Below are positions 58,160 through 64,000 of a stretch of DNA of 64,000 bases, piece by piece; the first letter of the stretch is position 1; every line of letters starts with the position of its first letter. Origin of the DNA: Apoderus coryli (Eukaryota > Arthropoda > Insecta > Coleoptera > Attelabidae); NCBI GenBank assembly GCA_911728435.2, contig OU452199.1:37087253-37151252 (forward strand). The letters run 5' to 3'. The notes under the pieces are model-generated. The model saw nothing but the letters and a program-made list of their open reading frames with translations. It ran no database searches and had not been told where the DNA came from. A program made the translations under genes and the position numbers.

Positions 58160-58340
58160 TTGTTCCTACTCTTACTAAATTTTTAGAAAGAGCTGTTAAA
58201 GATAGGATAGCTCTCAGACTTTACCGGTATATTATGAGGTGCCCCAGGACTCGGTTTTGCTATGATATATTAATGATTTTAAAGTATGTACCAGTCATTC
58301 GAGCATCATCGTTTGCCGATGATACCACTATCTTACTGTA
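58160..58340 (+). pseudogene. LINE reverse transcriptase fragment with FADD box
   Basis: VPQDSVL, YINDFKVCTSHSS and FADDTTILL appear in changing frames, as in GVPQGSVLGPLLFLxYIND...FADDTT. A segment after SVL is deleted. It abuts the repeat that begins at 58337. Confidence 0.72.
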
Positions 58341-58640
58341 ACATTTTTCGTGGCTCGTTCTGTGAAATAATAACGAGCTGTAATTAAAACTAATTTATTT
58401 ACACTTAAACAAACTAATATCTTCAACGAACTAATATGACTATATTTATTTTCACTATTTATTTATACTATTTATTTCATTATAATTTATATGTCACAAC
58501 ACTCTTCTCAACTATGGACTATTCATGCTGATTGTCTGTCTCTCTTATACGTTGACTATTTATATGGTTTTTCTCCTTTCTCGAACGCTTCCAGTAAATG
58601 GCGTTTGTTCGACAACATTCTGGCGCGCGTACGTCCATTC
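58337..58640. repeat. Dispersed repeat, possible solo LTR (copy of 28119-28330)
   Basis: Starts TGTAACATTTTTCGTGGCTC; homologous to 28119-28330 from TATATTTATTTTCAC to ACATTCTGGCGCGCGTACGT. The start lies right against a broken LINE. LTR identity is a guess based on TG...CA-like ends. Confidence 0.5.
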
Positions 58641-58889
58641 CAGATTCCAGGTTCCGAAACTCCCCACGAAGTCTATCTAGAAGGCATATTTGATAGATTC
58701 ATTTGATGAATTTATATTAAAAGACTGACAGTGATTTTGCTGTTGAACTCTATTGACCTCTCGTTATTGTTTATCGATTTGTTTTGTTAATTTTGTATAT
58801 ATGTGTAAAGTTCTTTGTTAGTTATAAATATACACCAATATATATACACCAGTAGCCTGTGGAGATCAGTTGTTATGTGTTTGGTGTCT

Positions 58890-59170
58890 CACTCACTCTC
58901 ATATATCACATGGTAAGCTGTCTCAACTGTCCTATTGCCCAATCTACATTGCAGGTTCGTGGTATGCAACGCTATTTTATTCAGGTGCGAACTCCTTCTT
59001 AATACTAGCAGTTTTCCAGTGCGTTTTGCTGTTGTACCGCAGTTATGAATATCTTACCATGTTCCTGTTTACGAATATGTTCCCAATATCTCTGGTACTC
59101 GTTTTTGACCTAGAATTTCCGGAGTTGCCCAGTGCAGGCTCCATGCCATTAGATGGGGTTTCAAAGGCCT
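58890..59170 (-). pseudogene. Possible LINE C-terminal zinc-knuckle relic
   Basis: The minus strand contains LHTTNLQCRLGNRTVETAYH VIYESE, reminiscent of the LINE C-terminal motif CRxCxExxETxxHILxECE with the second Cys lost. Only this short segment is convincing. Confidence 0.35.
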
Positions 59171-59339
59171 GTAAACCGCCAATCCGCTCTCTCGTTTCGC
59201 TCGCCAAGGTCCTAAGTTCTCTTTATCATTCCAATACCAGTTTAGTTGTGACCTCAGGATTCTTCAGAGTCCTTAAGCCGCCTTCGCTTTACTATTTAAT
59301 TTTTAATTTAAATTTTATACAAAAATTATAATAAAAACT

Positions 59340-60339
59340 ACTGCAAGATTTTTCCAACAATGGTTTATTCTTCTATAGAAATAAAAAAATCTTGGATAAC
59401 TCTAGCGTGCAAAATGTTAACGGAGCACTATTTTAAACTATAACGACGTATAACATACATCTACGCTCTATAATTACCCTATCTCTGACTCGTGACGAAA
59501 GTAATTTTTATAGCGCCTTGTTTTACGCCATTGTGAATAAGAGAATTACACGCCATTTTAGTGTTAAGATAGGAGCTTTAAGGTGTCACGATATCGTAGT
59601 AATATAGCCACTTTATTACATGCGGACGCATAAAGTAAGTATGTATTGTCAGCATAAAAATGGGAAAATATATGAGAATGCTGGCGCCATCGTCAGTTCT
59701 TGTAAATCTTTTATAAATATAAACTATAAATTGAATTTTAGAAATATTGTGTAAAATAAAGCAAAAATATATTGTGAAACTTTCTATGAACTCATATGAG
59801 TGAAGTTTTTCTTGAATGAAATATCTTCCAAATTTCTAAAGCTGCATTTGATCATTATGTGCTTTTGTACTCGGAATCAAATTTAAAAACCGAAGATTGA
59901 GAGTGATGAGTTTCCCTTTTGAGGTCAATGGGCTATGGAACAAAACAATTGTTCGAATTCTGCCTTTTTACTTCATGAGCATATCACTTTCATGAAGTTT
60001 GATATTCAATTTAAAACTACCACCAAATCACGTTTAGTGATATGTGATTTATACTTAACGGGGGTTATTAGCCTTCGAAATATCATTCACCACGTAACAC
60101 AATCTGAAGCAACTAGGTCAGATATTAATCCCCATAGCCGTCACCCATGACAGATTCCCTAGCAAATAGAATCTTCCCCGGAGCAGTCTTTGAATGTGTG
60201 ACAAGTCTTCTGACTGCTGCTCTTTTTTTTCCCACATTAAGATTAAAATCAAGTAATGGATACACTGCGACCTAATAGTTTTTTGTGTTCTCCTGCCTTG
60301 AGTTACTTGATCTGTGTCTCAAGTTACCACTCTTCATCC
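59340..60339. other. No gene seen
   Basis: AT-rich, nothing recognised. Confidence 0.4.
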
Positions 60340-60560
60340 AATTCTAGTCCTCGTATGAATTTATGAACTCCAGTAGGTTGGCTGGTTTCAGGGCAACACA
60401 TCTCCATCTTGCACGGTTTCATGCCCCAAGTGATCCTTGCGTTGGCTTCTGATAGCGGTGCATTCTGTCATTATATGACCAGGAGTTTCTGTCTCCTCCC
60501 TACAGAATCTGCATTCGTCGCTCTCCTCTAGGCCTGTCCTGTAAGAACACGTAGCTCAGT
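60340..60560 (-). pseudogene. LINE C-terminal zinc-knuckle fragment
   Basis: Minus strand: ESDECRFCREETETPGHIMT ECTAIRSQR then KDHLGHETVQDGDVL, the CxxC...H...C motif that follows RNase H in R1/LOA/Jockey-type LINEs. Preceding catalytic parts are absent. Confidence 0.72.
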
Positions 60561-61540
60561 CTTACTGAGATCCAAATATATTTTGGATTTTCATGGATGA
60601 AATTTGCAAGTAATTTCTTGGAGTGTATCAGTCCAGGAAAATTTTGCCAGAGTATTGCTCTGTCGGTTTTCTCCTTCCAATTGTGCAACGCAACAATGAT
60701 AAGTAAGGATGCTCACCACCATTTTCAAGACCAACTTACATCCAAAAATTTGATCTCCAAAAATAATTTCCTTCCACCATGAATTATGACTATTTCTTTA
60801 AACTATTTTTTATGGTTTGAGCATCGGTGGGTCAATTTTTGGGACACGGAAACAAATTTACTTTTAGATTCATATGGGCGAAGGAAATTCCGAAGATTTA
60901 TTGGAGGGAAAGTTTAACTAACTATTTACCTAATCAATTGTTTCATGCAGGAAACTTAGAAAATTTCTATATGACTTTCTCTGTAAAATTTTCTTGTGAT
61001 GTTGCTAACAGTGTTGGCGAAACGGACTTCGAAATTTGTTTGGAGAAGTGGTAAAACGTGTCGTATGGAGAATATTAGATATCAATCCTGTGGTAGTTGA
61101 AAGAAAAGTTTAGAAAAAAAAGGGCTTTTGTTCACTAGAGTCTGGTTTTATTGGCTGTCTTGGTCGATTTATCTATATAATATACAGTTATTTATCAAAA
61201 AGAATTTGCGAAAGAAGAAATGTAAAATGAAATAGGAAACCGTTTCGGAGTATTTTCAGGGAACGTCGGAATATACCAACTATGCTTGTGGAATAACATA
61301 TTTGTATGCATTTGCTTTTATTGAAATCAATAATTATATAGAGGTGCCCCTGTTTTTAATCATACATCTATTCCATTAAGAAAATGCACTATAACTTAAC
61401 AAATTAAATTTCCTTTATAACAAAATAAAACCGTTGGATTCTATCAAATTGAATCTAGAACGAATAGTAGCACAAACAATCTGCAAGTAGATAGAGAGAG
61501 CATAAAGTTTCGTATCGCTCAACTGACCATTTCAACACAC
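60561..61540. other. No gene seen (intronic)
   Basis: A plus-strand 75-codon frame (60827-61054) has no recognised motif. If the exon at 61541 is real this is its intron. Confidence 0.4.
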
Positions 61541-61648
61541 CTCCTCTATATTACTATCCGTAAAAGCCATAACATAACGAGATTCGACATGAGTCCATTG
61601 TCGCGAAACTATTTCCCTTGTTTCATCCAGATAACCGGAACCCGCCAT
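61541..61648 (-). CDS. Putative first coding exon of the host membrane protein
   Basis: Minus strand ATG at 61648-61646 in a favourable context (GAAAATGG), then 36 codons: MAGSGYLDETREIVSRQWTH and VESRYVMAFTDSNIEE, ending at donor GAG/GTGTGT (61540 downwards). A TATATATA stretch lies about 40 bp upstream. The exon ends in phase 0, matching 42558-42670. The sequence is complex and hydrophilic, unlike neighbouring relics, and has no signal peptide, so a type II or multi-pass topology is possible. Family not recognised. The donor is weaker than those of the other exons. Confidence 0.5.
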
Positions 61649-62967
61649 TTTCCGATGCACATGAGTTGTCATCAGATCTTTCCGCATATATATAACATGT
61701 TATACAGCTATTTAAAGCTCCATCTAGTGTGTAATTAGAAGCCATAACTTTTTTTTCTGTTGTGTTAAATTGCCATTTTGTTTCCGTAGAAAATAGAGCA
61801 TTTGCCTATATTATACTAACCGGATGTATATAAAGTTTATCTGTTGAATAAGTTGAAACCGAATGCAGATAATATGTTTTTAGTGTAACGTCGTTACAAG
61901 ATATTATGCAAATATATTTAAAATGGGCGAAAATAACTTTAAAATTTACACAACATCCATTTAAGGTTAAACACAGCTATACTGATTAGCTAAATCATCA
62001 AGTGGTGGTTGATATGCTTAGACAATCAATGTATGTGTGACGAAGGACTTAGTTTGTTAATAAAAGAAGGTGATTTGTTTGGACTCTTTGACCTGCGCGG
62101 CGGTAACAGCCTTCTTTTTATAAAACTATAAGTGTGTGTAACTATATCGTCTAAATTTTGTGTAAATGACAACACCGGAGAAACTGTTTGTTAATAAAAT
62201 AAAGTGCCTTGTTGATGACTCTTGTACCGGCACGGCATAGTGTTTGTCGTATAACTAAGCGGTGGAGTTGTCTTTTGTACAAGGGTTTGTACGTATATTT
62301 AAGAATTATTATTATTGATAAATTCAGCTAGATTTTTAGGTGAGTACCTGATCGAAATAAAATTTTGTGTGTTTAAGGGAAAGATGAGATGTTAACATGA
62401 TATAAAACGTTTGATTTCTCTACTTTTCAACCAACCCATATAATTACAAAACTTCGCGTAACCAAGCTCATACTTTTAAATTTATGTTATGTTACTGCCA
62501 ATATTTGCAGAATACATATTTTATTTCGCTTAACTTTTTTTTTTCTGCAGCGTTCCAAACAGTTTACACTTCATTAATCTCTTTAAACAGAGAAATTATT
62601 TCCTAAAACTTGCGGCAACCGGTTCCCAGTGCTCAGTTAATTAAACATTTAAAAAGTACATGGCCCAAAGCAACCAAACTTTACAATCAGGGTGGTCAAA
62701 CTTTCTCCTTAAGATCGGAAAAAAATACATCAAACAAACAATACCAAAAAAATTAAAAGCCTGGGAATTAGGTACTTATATAGTTTGTCATGAAATAAAC
62801 GCGCGCGTCTTCCAACTTTAATAGGTATAGTGTTTCTAAAGTTAGTTTAAAATGATATAAAAAACAACAACTTGATATCCCTGTGTAATATCAATACTGA
62901 CTGCAGCCGTCCATAGACGCACCCTTTTAACTTTTCATTTGTATAAAAGTATACTGTATTTTCCTTT
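61649..62967. other. Upstream region of the proposed host gene; no other gene seen
   Basis: May hold the promoter and 5' UTR of the minus-strand gene. A small plus-strand frame starting MTTPEKLFVNKIKCLVDDSC (62167-62241) and a donor-like GTGAGTACC at 62340 are noted but not enough to call a gene. Confidence 0.35.
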
Positions 62968-64000
62968 CCGTGGCGGCTGGTCGGGGTAGGCAAGGTAGGC
63001 ACCACCTACCTTTAAAACTTCGCCCTAAATTAAATACTCAATTTATTATTATTGACTCCATCCCCTTTAATTCAATAATTATCTGTAGGTATAATATAAC
63101 TACCGCAAAATAGGTTTACCGCTGGTGCTCTAACCCACTACCGAGACTTCGCATTTTTACAGGCAACTGTTATCGTCGCCAACACCGTATACTCGTATAC
63201 ACTGTATACACATATACCTATGTACATATCAAAAGTTTTGCGCCACCGGTCACCGGGTAATAGTATGTACTACCAAATACGGCCTAAAATACATGTATTT
63301 TGCTCAAAATTGTTGTACTTTTTCTTGAATATATTTAAAGAAATATACAGAAAAAACTCGTGGTCATTGAGAACTTTTATATGATACCTATTGAAATAAT
63401 ATGTGTTGTATTGCGTAGGAACGTGTTTACGTTGAGCTTAGGCACCTACCTTGGCCGCCTTCTATCTATTGTAGATAGGTAGGTATACTATTTGCACGAA
63501 TTTCGATTTGTACGTTAGGTATGTTTGTTTACTGTTTTTTACATTACGTTTGAACTATTTGTTCGTTTGTTGTTTAAATACTACTGCCATTGATTAAAAA
63601 GTGTATGTATTTAATTATTTAATAATAATAGTAATAATATTTTGACTAGTACAAGTAAAGATTATTGGTTGTGCTGCACAACTTGTTGCGGTAGCGGAAA
63701 GTAGTAATTAGGTAGTAATATTAATGTTTATTCAATACAAATAATTTTGTATTTTATTTGTATTTGATTATGTATTGGATTTCGTAAAGTAGTGAATGGG
63801 GCATAATAATCGTTAAATTGATATATTTGAAATTAACTTTGGATAAACTATACCTTAAATGTTTCGAGACATAATATTATAAAATCCAACTATTAAATTA
63901 ATGTTTTTGGGGAATTTCAAATATTTTCATAAAGATGACGGTCCAGACCATCGGGACCGTTACTCAGCTAATTATTTGTGCAACCCTGTAGCAAAGGAGT
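62968..64000. mobile_element. hAT element relative, inverted with respect to 49381-50020
   Basis: Starts CGTGGCGGCTGGTCGGGG. From about 63310 to 63805 it is the reverse complement of 49570-50005: shared blocks include ACGTTGAGCTTAGGCACCTA, GCACGAATTTCGATTTGTAC and TGCACAACTTGTTGCGGTAG. It carries about 300 bp not found in the other copy (62990-63290). From about 63808 the sequence matches 42222-42270 (GTTAAAT..ATATAT..AATTAACTTTGGATAAA). The right end lies outside or is lost. Confidence 0.78.

Noticed and set aside
61600..61690. CTGATGA...GAAAA on the minus strand as a hammerhead
   Set aside because: The stretch between the boxes does not form a stem II; it overlaps the proposed host first exon.
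62160..62345. Plus-strand first exon with small frame MTTPEKLF... and donor GTGAGTACC
   Set aside because: The frame stops after 24 codons before the donor and no acceptor partner is evident.
1..64000. CRISPR array or bacterial operon
   Set aside because: No direct-repeat/spacer pattern, no Shine-Dalgarno-led gene clusters; the regular repeats at 1963-5003 are satellite monomers.

Overview
This window looks like one intron-rich locus of an insect nuclear genome, most likely a beetle (organism is inferred). It is AT-rich, has no bacterial-type gene density, and is packed with eukaryotic transposon relics: mariner/Tc1, pogo, hAT, non-LTR LINEs, a Penelope-like element and tRNA-derived SINEs. 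No long host open reading frame exists. The best host signal is three short minus-strand exons with good splice sites and compatible phases (61541-61648, 42558-42670, 9561-9594). They would encode the start of a single-pass membrane protein, so most of the window would be two large introns of one gene.

Layout. 1-405: transposase N-terminus at the edge. 1963-5003: a satellite of about 170-bp monomers in an A/B dimer arrangement (about 340 bp), split by a Tc1 element. 5657-9290: a hairpin, a TIR element, a CR1/Jockey-type LINE and mariner fragments. 10690-12920: an RTE-like LINE interrupted by a MITE and by another LINE tail. 13885-16245: a tRNA-Ala SINE and a pogo-like transposase relic. 18728-21131: a recent Penelope-like element with a long inverted partial duplication and a 12-bp target-site duplication. 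21275-31415: MITEs, LINE and mariner relics. 32589-33640: a TA-flanked MITE that itself carries a 505-bp insertion. 33728-48390: MITEs, a second SINE, mariner relics, the membrane exon, a long-TIR Tc1-like element, a Jockey 3' end with TSD, and a small Tc1. 49381-60560: hAT, mariners, LINE pieces, a tRNA-Ser-like SINE with TSD. 61541-64000: first exon of the host gene and a second hAT copy.

The most striking object is the 505-bp insertion at 32958-33462. It is flanked by a 13-bp direct repeat, begins with a complete type III hammerhead ribozyme fold (32968-33018), and continues into a near-perfect palindrome of about 178-bp arms. Each arm carries a second hammerhead-like motif, so one lies on each strand. 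It resembles a retrozyme-type, viroid-like retroelement. Penelope-like elements, which are known to carry hammerheads, are also present in the window and could be the mobilising partner (inference).

Almost everything else is decayed mobile DNA. Family names rest on motifs read by eye, and no database search was run.
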